This document shows, one piece after another, positions 33,790 through 42,993 of a DNA stretch of 64,000 nt. Each line of letters opens with the position of its first letter. The first letter of the stretch is position 1. The notes beneath the pieces were generated by a model. It did no database searches and was not told the DNA's origin. It saw only the letters and a list, made by a program, of their open reading frames with translations. The stretch lies in NCBI RefSeq assembly GCF_030209755.1, contig NZ_JARVRH010000004.1, positions 372,001-436,000 of the forward strand, in the 5' to 3' direction. A program made the position numbers and the translations under genes. This DNA comes from Arthrobacter sp. efr-133-TYG-118. Lineage in GTDB: Bacteria; Actinomycetota; Actinomycetes; Actinomycetales; Micrococcaceae.

Positions 33790-34182
33790 ATGATCCTCAA
33801 CGTAGACCTGGCCAGCGACATACCGATCTACCAGCAGCTGCGGGACCAGATCGTGGAGGCGATCGCCGACGGCGTGCTGGCCGAGGGCAGCTCGTTGCCG
33901 GCCACAAGGACCCTCGCCGCGGACTTCGGGATCAATTTCCACACCGTGAACAAAGCCTATGACCTGTTGCGCCAGCAGGGCCTGATCCAGCTCAACCGCA
34001 AGACCGGCGCGGTGGTGACCCCGACAGTCGCGGACCCGCCGTTCGGCGCGGACTGGACCGCTAGGGCACGGACCCTGCTGGCCGAGGCCGTCGCCAGGGG
34101 GCTATCGGCCGACGAAGTTCTCATGAACTGCCGGACGATACTCGATTCATTTGGAAGCACGCAGCCAGAGGAAACACCATGA
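33790..34182 (+). CDS. GntR family regulator, YtrA subfamily
   Basis: A 130-residue regulator. The N-terminal GntR winged helix (about 10-75) has SDIPIYQQLRDQIVEAIADGVLAEGSSLPATRTLAADFGINFHTVNKAYDLLRQQGLI. A short helical tail of about 50 residues is typical of the YtrA subfamily. YtrA regulators usually control a downstream membrane transporter or DUF1648-type protein from the same operon, and that is the arrangement here, with a 4-nt overlap (ATGA). GGAGGT lies 7 nt before the ATG. Confidence 0.9.
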   Translation: MILNVDLASDIPIYQQLRDQIVEAIADGVLAEGSSLPATRTLAADFGINFHTVNKAYDLLRQQGLIQLNRKTGAVVTPTVADPPFGADWTARARTLLAEAVARGLSADEVLMNCRTILDSFGSTQPEETP

Positions 34183-35264
34183 CCGTTGCCATTGTCCTGA
34201 GCTCCGCGTTGGCGGCACTGGTGCTCGCCATCGCGCTGGTCCTGCCCTCGATCAACAGCCCGACCGTGCCTTTCGGGGTCCGGGTACCGGCCCAGCGTGC
34301 CGAGGACCCGGCTGTGGTCAGGCAGACCCGCATCTACCGATGGAGGATTCTCCTCAGCGGGATCGTCGCCACCGGGGTCTGCCTTGCGATTTACGGAATG
34401 ACGGGCGAAACGTTGCTGTTGCCGCTGTCGGTGCTGGTGCTCGTCGGCTTCTGGTACGGCTGCTTCTTCCTGGCCAACCACGAGATCCGGACCGCCAAGG
34501 CCGCCGGAGGTTGGTACGAGGGCGGGCGCCAAGTCATCGCGGTGGATACCGAACTGCGGACCGATCCCCCGCGGTTTCCCTGGCTCTGGCTGGCGCCGGC
34601 GTTGATCATCACTATCGCCACTGCGGTGATCGGCGTGATCAGCTACCCGTCGATGCCCGACGTGCTCGCGGTGCACTACGCTGCGAAGGGCATACCCAAC
34701 CGATTGGCGGCCAAATCGATCGGCACCGCCTTTTCACTGGTATTCGTGCAGATCGGAGTGTCCGCCCTGCTCGTGGGTATCGCGGCGGCGATCCTCTTCC
34801 GCAGCCGGCCCGACATCGACCCGGCGCACCCGGCAGGCTCCGCGCACTGGCACCGCCGGTACATGCTACTGGGTGCCAAGGCACTCCTTGGATTGCTCGC
34901 CATGATCGACCTGGCGATGCTGGGATCATCGTTGCTGATGTGGACCGGCACGGTCACGCCATGGGCGCCACTGGTGGTCGTGCTCCCGATCCTGGCCGCC
35001 GTCGCGGTGGCCGTCGTTGTCTTCGCCCGGAACAACCGCGAGCGGGACGAGGGCGAGGCGGACACCGGCCTAACCCACCGGGAAGACGACAAATACTGGC
35101 GGAGCGGTTTGTTCTACGTCAACCGCGAAGACCACGCGCTGATGGTTCCGCGGCGCTTCGGCCTGGGATGGACCCTCAACTTCGGCAATCCCAGGGCAGC
35201 CATGCTCCTGGCCGGCGTAGTCGCACTGATCGGCCTGGTGATCACCCTCCGTTTCGCCGGCTGA
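34179..35264 (+). CDS. DUF1648/DUF5808 membrane protein
   Basis: A 361-residue membrane protein with about eight hydrophobic segments. The DUF1648 signature lies near residues 155-190 (SMPDVLAVHYAAKGIPNRLAAKS). The C-terminal DUF5808 motif is DDKYWRSGLFYVNREDHALMVPRRFGLGWTLNFGNPRA, which precedes the last span. SdpI-type relatives give immunity to a secreted toxin, so a cell-envelope stress or immunity role is conceivable, but this is by distant analogy. It is translationally coupled to the YtrA-type regulator. Confidence 0.85.
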   Translation: MTVAIVLSSALAALVLAIALVLPSINSPTVPFGVRVPAQRAEDPAVVRQTRIYRWRILLSGIVATGVCLAIYGMTGETLLLPLSVLVLVGFWYGCFFLANHEIRTAKAAGGWYEGGRQVIAVDTELRTDPPRFPWLWLAPALIITIATAVIGVISYPSMPDVLAVHYAAKGIPNRLAAKSIGTAFSLVFVQIGVSALLVGIAAAILFRSRPDIDPAHPAGSAHWHRRYMLLGAKALLGLLAMIDLAMLGSSLLMWTGTVTPWAPLVVVLPILAAVAVAVVVFARNNRERDEGEADTGLTHREDDKYWRSGLFYVNREDHALMVPRRFGLGWTLNFGNPRAAMLLAGVVALIGLVITLRFAG

Positions 35265-35366
35265 CCCTGCGCTGACCCCTCCGCGCTGATCCCAACCGTC
35301 TGGGCTGCCTTACTGTCGGACCGCACTGATAGCTTGGCTTCATCAGCTCAACGGTCTGGGGGCACG

Positions 35367-38300
35367 GTGTTTTTTCTCGATTCTGAAGTTGCAGGGTACG
35401 AGCAGGATCTGGTGTTTTCCGCCAGCGACCTCGTCACGGCCTCCACTTGCGAGTACCAGTTGCTGCGCAAGTTGGATGAGAAGTTGGGCCTCTCCCAGAA
35501 GCCGGCGTTCGACGTCGACGAAATGCTGGAGCGGACCGCCGTGCTGGGCGACGTTCACGAGCACAGGGTGCTGGACCGTTTCGTGGCCGAGTTCGGCATC
35601 TGGGATCCGCTTGCGCACAGGGGCGTGTTCGACGTCGTTCCCGCCGAAGCGATGGACCGCGCCACCCTGCAAGCCAAGCATGCGGAATCCATCGAGGCGT
35701 TGCGATCCGGCGCGGACGTGGTCTTCCAAGCGGCATTCTTCGACGGCCAGTTTCACGGACGGTCCGATTTCCTCGTCAAACAGCCGGACGGCAGCTACGC
35801 GGTGTACGACACCAAGCTCGCCCGCCACGCCAAGGTCACTGCGCTGTTGCAGCTGGCTGCCTACGGAGAGCAGCTGCTCAAGGCGGGAATCACTCCGGCC
35901 CCGGATCTGACCCTTGTCCTCGGGGCCACCATCCAGCGCGACGCTGGCGTGCCGGACGGCCGGGCCGGCTTCGACTACGTGCATAGCAACCACCGGCTCG
36001 CCGATGTCCTGCCGGTATTCCGTGAACGCCGGGACCGCTTCCTTGCACTGACGGGCCCACACCGATCGCGGCTGGAGCCTATCCAATGGGGCGCGCCCGG
36101 GGTCACCGCATGCGGTCGCTGCGACTACTGCAAAGAGCAGGTGCGCCTCCACCGGGATCTGCTCATGGTGGCGGGCATGAGAATCACCCGGCGCAAGAAG
36201 CTCATGGAAAGCGGCATTTTCACCATCGACGCCCTTGCTGAGATGCCCGACGCCGCGGATGCCGCCACACGGCGCCTGCAGGAACAAGCCCGACTGCAAA
36301 CTGGAACAGCCACAGCCGATGGCACCGTGAATTACACCGACAAGGCGGGCACCGCGAAGAGCATCAGCTATTCCGTTCTGGAGCCCAACTCCTTGGCCCG
36401 GCTCCCCCGGCCAGACGCAGGAGACATCTTCTTCGACTTCGAGGGAGACCCCCTGTGGCAAGACCCGGTAACCGGCCGTTGGGGACTGGAGTACTTGTTC
36501 GGGGTCATCGAAAATCCGACGGAGCCGGGCGGATCTCCGGTGTTCAAGCCGTTCTGGGCACATTCCCGGGCTGAAGAACGGCAGGCGTTCATCGAGTTCC
36601 TCGACTACGTGGAAGAACGCCGCATGAAGTATCCGGACATGCGGATCTACCACTATGCGGCCTACGAGAAAACCGCGCTGCGGAACCTGTCGGTCATCCA
36701 CACTGTGGGCGAAGCCGCGGTAGACAATCTTCTCCGCGAAGGCGTGCTGGTGGACCTCTACGACACCGTTCGGCACAGCATCCGCATCTCCGAAGACTCC
36801 TACAGCATCAAGAAACTCGAGCCCTTGTATATGGGCAAGCATTTGCGTTCGGGCGACGTGACCGACGCCGGAGCCTCAGTAGTTGCCTACGCCAACTACT
36901 GCACGGCCCGGGACGCGAACCGCGAAGATGAAGCGGCAACGATCCTCGCGGGCATTTCCGACTACAACGAATACGACTGCCTCTCCACCCTGGAACTGCG
37001 GAATTGGCTGCTGGGCCTGGCAGCGGAACGCTCCATTGAACCCGGTTTTCCGGCCACTTCGGGACCCGAACTGCCCGCGGAGACCGAGCCGGACAAGTAC
37101 GAGGCCGCGCCCGAGGAAACAGCCCTCCTCGACTACCTTGCGGATGTGCCGGACGATTCCCTCCGCTCCGACGACAACCGGGCGGTGGCCATGGTGGCGG
37201 CCGCAGTCGGCTTTCACCGGCGTGAGGACAAGCAATTCTGGTGGGGACACTTCGACCGCCTGGACCGGCCAGTCTCCGAATGGGAAGACACGAGGGACTG
37301 CTTCATCGTGGAAGGCGGCGAAGTGCTGCAGGACTGGGCAAAGCCAACTCCCCGTAGCAATCCGGCACGGAAGGTACGGCTGTTCGGACGCGCCGCCGAC
37401 GGCTCCGGTTTCGCGCCCGGTAAGAAGTACTTCCGGATGTACGGGCCGCCACTCCCCGAGGCCTTCCTCGGCAAGAACGAAAGCGCTCTCGGCAGATCGG
37501 GAATGTCCGGCACGGAGGTGATCGAGGTCGGCGATCCCGACGACCTCGATGACCGCAGCACGCTTTCGGGGCCCGACGACGGCGCCTCGGATGTCGTGAC
37601 CATTTCGGAGCGACTGCCCAAGGGTGCCGACGAATACTCGCAGCTTCCCATGGCCTTGATGCCCGACGCTCCAGTCAACACGGACGGGCAGAGGAAGGCC
37701 TTGAGCGAACTTGCCATCAAGGTTCGTTCCAGCCTGCCGTTCTGGCCGAAGGATCCGGCCCTGGACTTGTTGCGCCGGATCCCCCCGAGACTGGCCACGC
37801 TTCCGGAACTGCCCGCCGTCGGATCCGGCGACGATGCATACGTGGACGCCATCACCGCCGCTGTGTCGGATCTGGACCAGTCCTACCTAGCCGTGCAGGG
37901 GCCTCCCGGCACAGGCAAGACTTACGTTGGCTCGCACGTTGTCGCGCGGTTGGTGCGTGCGGGGTGGAAAGTAGGGGTTGTTGCACAGTCCCATGCGGTG
38001 GTGGAAAACATGCTCCATGCCGCGGTGAGGGCAGGGGTCGATACGGATGCCATCGCCAAGGAAATGAAGCACGACGACCCCGTTCCCTGGAGCCAGCACG
38101 CCAAGGACGACATTGAGCGGCTGCTTGGATCGCCGGGAGGCTGCTTGATCGGCGGCACGGCCTGGACCATGACCGGGCGGACCGTTTCCGCCGGTTCCCT
38201 GGACTTGCTGGTGATCGACGAAGCCGGTCAGTTCTCGCTCGCCAACACCCTCGCGGTGAGCCGGGCAACGAAGCGACTGCTGCTCCTCGGCGACCCGCAG

Positions 38301-39020
38301 CAACTTCCCCAAGTCACCCAGGGCAAGCACCCCGAACCGGTCGATGAGTCTGCCCTCGGCTGGCTGGCCCACGGCCTGCACACGCTGCCCGCGGAGCTCG
38401 GCTACTTCCTCGCGACATCGTGGCGCATGCACCCGGATCTGTGCGCTGCGGTGTCGGAGCTGTCCTACGATGGTCGCCTGCATTCAGCACCAGCTGCTTC
38501 CACGCGGCGGCTGTCCCGTGTCCCGGCCGGCGTCGAGTGTGTCTACGTCCCGCACAGCGGCAATTCCACGCAGTCTCCCGAAGAAGCTGCGGAGGTAGTC
38601 CGCCAAGTCAGGGCGCACCTTGGCCTGGCTTGGCTGGACCCACGGGAATCTGCCGAGGAGCGGCCGCTGCTTGAAAAGGACATCCTCGTGGTGGCTGCCT
38701 ATAACGCCCAAGTGCAGCTCATCCAGCACGAACTGAGGGCGGCTGGACTCCGCGGCGTGCGGGTCGGGACCGTGGACAAGTTCCAGGGCCAGGAAGCCCC
38801 CGTGGTGATCGAGTCCATGGCTGCGTCTGCTGCCGCCGAGGTTCCGCGCGGCATGGAGTTCCTGCTCTCGCGCAACCGGATCAATGTGGCGGTGTCGCGC
38901 GGCCAGTGGCGGGCCGTCGTCGTGCGCTCACCGGAGCTGACCAACTATCTGCCGACACAGCCGGAAGGGCTAGAGCACCTGGGCGGTTTTGTGGGACTGT
39001 GCCAGCGCGGCCCCAACTGA
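35367..39020 (+). CDS. TM0106-type RecB-like nuclease fused to a UPF1/DNA2-like helicase
   Basis: A 1217-residue protein. The N-terminal part has a RecB-like nuclease core (ASTCEYQLLRKLDEKLG, then the SDFLVKQPDGSYAVYDTKLARHAK active-site strand-helix). A Cys cluster CGRCDYC lies near residue 248. An RNase H-like segment FFDFEGDPLW is near 356 with HYAAYEKTALRNL. The C-terminal third is a superfamily 1 helicase: GPPGTGKT (about 846), LLVIDEAGQFS (about 948), LGDPQQLPQV, TVDKFQGQE (about 1139), and NVAVSRG. It probably unwinds and cuts DNA or RNA, perhaps in repair or defence. GTG 35367 follows GGGGG; a TTG 33 nt earlier lacks support. It is a single-gene unit. Confidence 0.88.
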   Translation: MFFLDSEVAGYEQDLVFSASDLVTASTCEYQLLRKLDEKLGLSQKPAFDVDEMLERTAVLGDVHEHRVLDRFVAEFGIWDPLAHRGVFDVVPAEAMDRATLQAKHAESIEALRSGADVVFQAAFFDGQFHGRSDFLVKQPDGSYAVYDTKLARHAKVTALLQLAAYGEQLLKAGITPAPDLTLVLGATIQRDAGVPDGRAGFDYVHSNHRLADVLPVFRERRDRFLALTGPHRSRLEPIQWGAPGVTACGRCDYCKEQVRLHRDLLMVAGMRITRRKKLMESGIFTIDALAEMPDAADAATRRLQEQARLQTGTATADGTVNYTDKAGTAKSISYSVLEPNSLARLPRPDAGDIFFDFEGDPLWQDPVTGRWGLEYLFGVIENPTEPGGSPVFKPFWAHSRAEERQAFIEFLDYVEERRMKYPDMRIYHYAAYEKTALRNLSVIHTVGEAAVDNLLREGVLVDLYDTVRHSIRISEDSYSIKKLEPLYMGKHLRSGDVTDAGASVVAYANYCTARDANREDEAATILAGISDYNEYDCLSTLELRNWLLGLAAERSIEPGFPATSGPELPAETEPDKYEAAPEETALLDYLADVPDDSLRSDDNRAVAMVAAAVGFHRREDKQFWWGHFDRLDRPVSEWEDTRDCFIVEGGEVLQDWAKPTPRSNPARKVRLFGRAADGSGFAPGKKYFRMYGPPLPEAFLGKNESALGRSGMSGTEVIEVGDPDDLDDRSTLSGPDDGASDVVTISERLPKGADEYSQLPMALMPDAPVNTDGQRKALSELAIKVRSSLPFWPKDPALDLLRRIPPRLATLPELPAVGSGDDAYVDAITAAVSDLDQSYLAVQGPPGTGKTYVGSHVVARLVRAGWKVGVVAQSHAVVENMLHAAVRAGVDTDAIAKEMKHDDPVPWSQHAKDDIERLLGSPGGCLIGGTAWTMTGRTVSAGSLDLLVIDEAGQFSLANTLAVSRATKRLLLLGDPQQLPQVTQGKHPEPVDESALGWLAHGLHTLPAELGYFLATSWRMHPDLCAAVSELSYDGRLHSAPAASTRRLSRVPAGVECVYVPHSGNSTQSPEEAAEVVRQVRAHLGLAWLDPRESAEERPLLEKDILVVAAYNAQVQLIQHELRAAGLRGVRVGTVDKFQGQEAPVVIESMAASAAAEVPRGMEFLLSRNRINVAVSRGQWRAVVVRSPELTNYLPTQPEGLEHLGGFVGLCQRGPN

Positions 39021-39068
39021 CTCGCATTAGTTGTCGTTATGACGGCTCAAAACGACAATAACTGCGAG
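39021..39068. terminator. Bidirectional hairpin between helicase and TPI-like genes
   Basis: CTCGCA and TTGTCGTT pair with AACGACAA and TGCGAG around a 12-nt loop, with a small internal mismatch. It lies exactly between the two stop codons. Confidence 0.65.
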
Positions 39069-39812
39069 CTAGTTGGGCAAGCCCAGCGCCTCGTCCAAGA
39101 CCACCCCGAAGTTCGCGGCGTCGTGGGCGAAGCGGCCTAGGAAAAGTCCGGACACACCCCGCAATTCCGGCAGGAGCCCCGGTTTGGCGGAGCCACCGTA
39201 AATGATCGGCAGCCCCGCGAGGCCATGCTCGGCGAGCGATTCGCGGAGGTGAGCGACGACGTCGGACACGTAAGCCGCGCCGGCCGGCTCGGCAGCGCCG
39301 ATGGCCCACACCGGTTCGTACGCAATAACCAAGCGGGCCGCCGCCGCCCAGTCCTCCCGGACGGCGGCAGAGATCTGCCGAAACACGAACGACGCCGACA
39401 CCGCCGGATCGGCGACGGCTTCCTCGCCGACACACAGCAGCGGGGTCAACCCTGCTTCCACCGCGGCCCGGACCTTCAATGCGACTACGGCGTCGTCTTC
39501 GCCGAAGTGCCGGCGTCGTTCCGCGTGTCCGATCTCCACGAGGCGCACACCGAGCTCCGCCAGCAGCGACGGTGACACTTCACCCGTCCAAGGACCCTGA
39601 GCCCAGCCACAGTTCTGCGCACCCAGGAGTAGGGGAGAGCCCTCGAGTATCCGGGCAGCCTCGGGCAACACGGGGAACGACGGGATCACAAACGGGACCA
39701 CCCGCCCGGCCACCAGGGCCGGACGGGCGTCCACTTCACCTCGCAGGTGCTCCAGCCAGGACAGGCTGTGCCGGTAGCCCATGTACATCTTGGTGCTGAC
39801 CCCGATGTACAA
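39069..39812 (-). CDS. Triose-phosphate isomerase-family sugar phosphate isomerase (tetrulose-phosphate isomerase candidate)
   Basis: A 247-residue TIM-barrel isomerase. Catalytic residues are conserved: Lys8 in STKMY, His96 in EIGHAERR, Glu166 in AYEPVWAIG, and the phosphate loops YGGSAKPG and LFLGRFAHD. The N-terminus GVSTKMYMGYRHS differs from glycolytic TPI (GNWKMN). Such paralogues act in tetritol catabolism, for example EryH in Brucella, where they isomerise tetrulose phosphates. It is the last gene of a seven-gene operon with kinase, dehydrogenases and two more isomerases. I take TTG 39812 as start, 4 nt after the stop of the MFS gene; the frame is open further up. Confidence 0.82.
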   Translation of the reverse strand: MYIGVSTKMYMGYRHSLSWLEHLRGEVDARPALVAGRVVPFVIPSFPVLPEAARILEGSPLLLGAQNCGWAQGPWTGEVSPSLLAELGVRLVEIGHAERRRHFGEDDAVVALKVRAAVEAGLTPLLCVGEEAVADPAVSASFVFRQISAAVREDWAAAARLVIAYEPVWAIGAAEPAGAAYVSDVVAHLRESLAEHGLAGLPIIYGGSAKPGLLPELRGVSGLFLGRFAHDAANFGVVLDEALGLPN

Positions 39813-39816
39813 CGGT

Positions 39817-41166
39817 CTACTTGCCCAGGAGGTCGTCGGCCTTGTTCCTGAATGCCCGGGTGCCATACATCATGGCGGCCGCGAGGAAGGGCAGGATTCC
39901 GAGCGCATAGACCCCGGCAGATCCGGTGGGGTCTGCCGCGGCACTGTTGACCGCGGTCCGCAGAATCGGAGCCACGAAACCGCCCAGGTTGCCCAGCGAG
40001 TTGATCAGGCCGATGCCGGCCGCGGCTGCGGAACCGGCAAGGAATGCCGTGGGGTACGCCCAGACGACGGGCCCGACAGCGAGGAAGCTGCACACCGCTA
40101 GCGTGATGAAGATCAGTCCGAGCACCGGCTGGTGGTTGGTCCCGGCCCACGCCGAACCCAGGATGCACAGACCCGTCGAGACGAACAGCACCGTGCCGAA
40201 CATGCGGCGCTTGGCGACAGTGTTGGCTGCCCGGCCGATCAGGTAGCAGGAGAAGATGCCGAAGAACCACGGAACCGCAATCAGGAGGCCGACGGCGAGG
40301 CCCACCTTCTGGCCTGTCAGCGAGGAAACCTGCTGCGGGAGGAAGAAGGTGACGCCGTAAACGGCGATCTGCAGGCAGAAGTAGATGAGGGTGAAGTACC
40401 AGACGCGACCGTTGCGCATCGCCGCAAACACGCCCCGCGGCCCGGTTTCATCCTTGACGGTGTCCTCCTGAGTCATGATCTCCTTGAGCGCGAACTTCTC
40501 GTCGACGTTGAGGAACTTGGCCTTCTCCGGGCCGTTGATCAGGAAGAAGAACGCCGCCACGCCAGCGAGCACGGCCAGGATGCCCTCGGTGAAGAACATG
40601 ACCTGCCAGCCACGGACGCCCGGAAGCTGGTCGCCGATGTTGATGAGCCAACCCGAGAGCGGATTGCCGATCATCTGCGAGAACGGCTGGGCGAGGTAGA
40701 AGATCGCGAACATCTGCACGCGCACTTTGTTCGGGAACCACTCGGCCAGGTACATGATGACGCCCGGAAACAGGCCCGCCTCGGTCACGCCGAGAAGGAA
40801 CCGCAGGATCACGAAGGACGTCTCACCCTGCACGAACGCAAAACAGGCCGAGACGATGCCCCACGTGATCGCGATACGGGCAAGCCAGATCTTCGCGCCG
40901 ACCTTCTTGAGCAGCAGGTTGCTGGGGATTTCGAAGATCGCGTACCCGATGAAGAAAATACCGGCACCGAGCGCGAACGCCCCGGCCGAAACACCTTTGT
41001 CAGCGCCGAGGGCGGCTTCGGCGAAACCGACATTGGTGCGGTCGAGGAAGGAGACAACATAGAGGATGACCAGCATCGGCATGAGCCGGGTGGCAGCCTT
41101 GCGGATCGCCGATTTCAGGACCGGCGAATCCAGCATCTCCTTCGTGGATGAAGTGGCAAGGGACAT
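39817..41166 (-). CDS. MFS transporter, anion:cation symporter (ACS) family
   Basis: A 449-residue carrier with 12 predicted helices. The family pattern includes LPMLVILYVVSFLDRTNVGFAEAAL in TM1, FFIGYAIFEIPSNLLLKKVGAKIWLARI (motif A), and LLGVTEAGLFPGVIMYLAEWFP. ACS-family carriers usually import organic acids such as sugar acids, tartrate or phthalate; here the neighbours suggest a four-carbon sugar, polyol or sugar acid. ATG 41166 is chosen for its GAGGAG 5 nt upstream; a longer frame reaches 41250. It is gene six of the catabolic operon. Confidence 0.9.
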   Translation of the reverse strand: MSLATSSTKEMLDSPVLKSAIRKAATRLMPMLVILYVVSFLDRTNVGFAEAALGADKGVSAGAFALGAGIFFIGYAIFEIPSNLLLKKVGAKIWLARIAITWGIVSACFAFVQGETSFVILRFLLGVTEAGLFPGVIMYLAEWFPNKVRVQMFAIFYLAQPFSQMIGNPLSGWLINIGDQLPGVRGWQVMFFTEGILAVLAGVAAFFFLINGPEKAKFLNVDEKFALKEIMTQEDTVKDETGPRGVFAAMRNGRVWYFTLIYFCLQIAVYGVTFFLPQQVSSLTGQKVGLAVGLLIAVPWFFGIFSCYLIGRAANTVAKRRMFGTVLFVSTGLCILGSAWAGTNHQPVLGLIFITLAVCSFLAVGPVVWAYPTAFLAGSAAAAGIGLINSLGNLGGFVAPILRTAVNSAAADPTGSAGVYALGILPFLAAAMMYGTRAFRNKADDLLGK

Positions 41167-41221
41167 CGAAACTCCTCGTTGAGTAATGACAGATGAGTAG
41201 TCAGGTTTCAGGCATTCGGGA

Positions 41222-41989
41222 TTAGTGCATGTACAAGCCGCCGTCGACATTCAGCGTCTGGCCCGAGATGTAGCCGGAGTCTTCGCTGATGAGGAAGGCG
41301 ATGGCGGCGGCGATGTCCCGGGTGGAGCCCACACGGTTCACCACGAGGTCCTTGGTGAGTTCGTCCTTGCGTTCCTGGCTGAGGGTGCCGCCCATGATGT
41401 CGGTGTCGATCGGGCCGGGAGAAATGGCGTTGACGGTGATGTCGTACTCCCCCAGTTCGCGGGCGGTGGCACGGGTCAGGCCGATGACTCCGGCTTTGGC
41501 CACCGAGTACGGGGTTTTGGAGAACGTCCCGCCGCCGCGCTGCGCGGAAACCGAGGAGATGTTCACGATGCGTCCGATGCGGTTCTTGACCATGGATTCG
41601 GCCACGCGGCGGGTGGCGTAGTGGACGCCGTTGAGGTTGATGTTCAGGACGCGGTTCCATTCGGCTGGCTCGAGTTCCAGATACGGGATCGGTGAGCTGA
41701 CGCCGGCGACATTGGCGAGGGCTACGATCTGCGGCAACTCGGCTTCGAGGGTGTCGATCGCCGCGCGCACGGATGCTTCATCGGCCACGTTGGCACCGAC
41801 GCCGTAGGCCTGTACGCCGTATTCGGCGGCGATTTCCTTGGCGGTGCTCTTGCAGAGGGCGTCGTCGAGGTCGATGATGCCGATGTTCCAGCCCTGCGCC
41901 GCCAAGTAGTTGACGGTTGCCCGGCCGATGCCGCGCTCGGAAACGGCGCCGGTGACAATCGCGGTGCGTTCTGCGGGGAAGGTGCTCAT
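41222..41989 (-). CDS. SDR family oxidoreductase (polyol/ketose dehydrogenase candidate)
   Basis: A 255-residue classical short-chain dehydrogenase. Cofactor motif TGAVSERGIG (about 13-22) and LANVAG (about 91-96); catalytic Ser in ISSVSAQ (145-148), Tyr161 and Lys165 in YSVAK; C-terminal SGQTLNVDGG. IIDLDD after strand 2 points to NAD(H). In the operon it would oxidise the imported polyol to the ketose or act on the reverse reaction; the exact substrate is inferred from context. The ATG at 41989 has AGGAG 7 nt upstream, and the frame before it is not supported. Confidence 0.88.
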   Translation of the reverse strand: MSTFPAERTAIVTGAVSERGIGRATVNYLAAQGWNIGIIDLDDALCKSTAKEIAAEYGVQAYGVGANVADEASVRAAIDTLEAELPQIVALANVAGVSSPIPYLELEPAEWNRVLNINLNGVHYATRRVAESMVKNRIGRIVNISSVSAQRGGGTFSKTPYSVAKAGVIGLTRATARELGEYDITVNAISPGPIDTDIMGGTLSQERKDELTKDLVVNRVGSTRDIAAAIAFLISEDSGYISGQTLNVDGGLYMH

Positions 41990-42014
41990 GGGTATTCTCC
42001 TGTGAATGTCGGGA

Positions 42015-42992
42015 CTAGTTGATGGGTGCCGGGCCGAGCTCATCAATGAGCTTCTGCATGGCCACGTAGGCCTTGTTCCGGTAAGCGATGAGTTCGGGCG
42101 TGCGTTCCGCGGGGACGTTGAGGAACCCTGCCCCGGTCTTGGTCCCGAGCTTTCCTGCCTCCACGAGGTCGCTCAGGATCTTCGGGGTGGCGAAGCGTTC
42201 CGGGAATCCGGTCTGCAGGGATTTGTAGCAGAAGTCGTAGACGTCCAGTCCGGCCATGTCTGCGATGGCGAACGGACCAAAGAACGGCAAGCGGAAGCCG
42301 AACGTCGTACGGACCAGGGTGTCGACGTCGTCGGCTGTTGCGATCCCCTGCTCCACCAGCTGCGCGGCCTCGTGGAAAAGCGCGTATTGCAGCCGGTTGA
42401 GCACGAAACCGGTGACGTCCTTGACGACGGCGGTTTGTTTTCCGGCCGCGTGGACCAGTTCACGGGACGCGGCAACGGTCTCCGGCGTGGTGCCGGCGTG
42501 GGGAATGATCTCGACGCCGGGAATGAACGGCGACGGGTTGGAGAAGTGCACGCCCAGGAACCGCTCCGGACGCGCGACGGCCTCGGCGAGATCGGCGATG
42601 GAGATGGTGGAGGTGTTGGAGCCGATCAAGGCGTCAGGACGGGCGGCGGCGCTGATGCGGGCCAGGGTCTTGTGCTTGATGTCGAGGACCTCTGGGACGG
42701 CTTCTTCGATGAAGTCGGCGTCCGCCACGGCCTCTTCGATGTCCTTGGCCGCCCACAGATTGGCCTTCAGGATTGCCGTGGACCCTTCAGGAAAGAGGCC
42801 CGCGGCCACGAATTCGTCCGACTCCACGAGCAGGCGGTCGTAGTTCTTCTGCGCGATTTCCGCGGACACATCCGCCAATGCCACGCGTGCCCCGCCGAGG
42901 GCCAGGACCTGCGCGATCCCGCCGCCCATGTACCCGGAGCCGACGACGGCGATCTTCCGGGCCGCCGTCGTGGTGCTTGTTGATTCAGTCAT
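42015..42992 (-). CDS. 3-hydroxyacyl-CoA dehydrogenase family protein, sugar-pathway member
   Basis: A 325-residue NAD-dependent dehydrogenase of the 3HCDH/L-gulonate dehydrogenase superfamily. The Rossmann motif IAVVGSGYMGGGIAQVLAL is at about 14-32. Catalytic-type residues are in GSNTSTIS, VHFSNPSPFIPGVEII and VTGFVLNRLQ. The C-terminal dimer domain has GPFAIADMAGLDVYDF. Fatty acid enzymes are the best-known members, but sugar acid and carnitine dehydrogenases share the fold. The operon has no acyl-CoA genes, so a hydroxy-acid or polyol-phosphate substrate is more likely here. It begins 1 nt after the RpiB-like stop codon. Confidence 0.83.
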   Translation of the reverse strand: MTESTSTTTAARKIAVVGSGYMGGGIAQVLALGGARVALADVSAEIAQKNYDRLLVESDEFVAAGLFPEGSTAILKANLWAAKDIEEAVADADFIEEAVPEVLDIKHKTLARISAAARPDALIGSNTSTISIADLAEAVARPERFLGVHFSNPSPFIPGVEIIPHAGTTPETVAASRELVHAAGKQTAVVKDVTGFVLNRLQYALFHEAAQLVEQGIATADDVDTLVRTTFGFRLPFFGPFAIADMAGLDVYDFCYKSLQTGFPERFATPKILSDLVEAGKLGTKTGAGFLNVPAERTPELIAYRNKAYVAMQKLIDELGPAPIN

Positions 42993-42993
42993 G

